A DNA stretch of 64,000 nt from an uncultured Bacteroidia bacterium (GTDB lineage Bacteria; Bacteroidota; Bacteroidia; Bacteroidales; F082). Numbering within the stretch: the first letter of the stretch is position 1; every line of letters begins with the position of its first letter. The notes beneath the pieces were generated by a model, which ran no database searches, was not told where the DNA came from, and was given only the letters and a program-made list of their open reading frames with translations. Both the position numbers and the translations under genes were made by a program. The DNA lies in assembly GCA_902799345.1 (NCBI GenBank), contig CADBZW010000019.1, positions 1 to 64,000 of the forward strand, written 5' to 3'. Positions 63,999 through 64,000 of this stretch are shown here, piece after piece.

Positions 63999-64000
63999 CA

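Noticed and set aside
63944-64000. ATG near the window end as the start of the expected uppP gene
   Set aside because: The translated residues are arginine-rich and unlike the UppP N-terminus, and the stretch is mostly two hairpins.

Overview
The window looks like the chromosome of an uncultured member of the Bacteroidales, probably from a gut or rumen habitat. The signs are: promoters of the Bacteroidetes form TAnnTTTG shortly before many genes; a gliding-motility lipoprotein (GldB); large secreted proteins ending in a type IX secretion sorting domain (YPNP... motif); many small outer-membrane barrels; a GH97 glucosidase; the Bat (aerotolerance) operon; a DUF3098 gene next to ftsX. Coding density is high, and AT-rich genes (13942-14403, 17954-18865) stand out from the GC-richer background.

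Layout. 1-9 kb: a small exported protein, ribosomal protein L28, a TonB-dependent receptor, a proline aminopeptidase and four outer-membrane barrel genes, one with an OmpA domain. 9-20 kb: nucleoside phosphorylase, cinA, gldB, yifB, a small unknown gene, a tRNA-like RNA, then bcp, a phosphatase/D-Ala-D-Ala dipeptidase fusion, phzF, a HEAT-like gene, an HNH endonuclease, a GNAT enzyme and ogt. 20-24.4 kb: an unknown gene, a stand-alone EF-G and an AAA ATPase behind palindromic operators. 24.7-34.3 kb: a TPR regulator-like lipoprotein, two related type IX-secreted giants and two lipoproteins. 34.4-41 kb: an ATPase/nuclease-like gene between two copies of a 55-bp palindrome, a 1089-residue flavin/iron-sulfur fusion enzyme and aspartokinase. 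41-50.4 kb: the Bat operon (moxR, DUF58, BatD-like membrane protein, batA, batB, batC, batD, batE). 50.5-64 kb: a type IX-secreted propeller protein, biotin-dependent carboxylase subunits of the methylcrotonyl-CoA type with an acyl-CoA dehydrogenase, rlmN, GH97, ftsX and DUF3098.

How the parts fit. The Bat cluster encodes a MoxR chaperone, VWA-domain membrane proteins and TPR partners thought to act as one envelope complex; here moxR carries a frameshifting deletion at the conserved region before its Walker A motif, and BatC is enlarged by four InlB-like repeats. The carboxylase alpha and beta subunits and the acyl-CoA dehydrogenase point to branched-chain (leucine/isovalerate) acyl-CoA breakdown. 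Type IX secretion substrates, GldB and PorT-like barrels fit a surface-protein lifestyle.

The least ordinary signal is the density of dispersed palindromes. Perfect 28-bp palindromes lie in frame inside ogt and inside two type IX sorting domains, always read as V-E-T-x-x-x-T/P-S-L-P, and a fourth lies between convergent genes. Larger hairpin repeats, a 31-bp unit shared by two intergenic regions, and the 55-bp palindromes flanking the ATPase/nuclease gene suggest one or more non-autonomous mobile repeat systems that tolerate landing in coding DNA. No CRISPR array, transposase or integrase was found.
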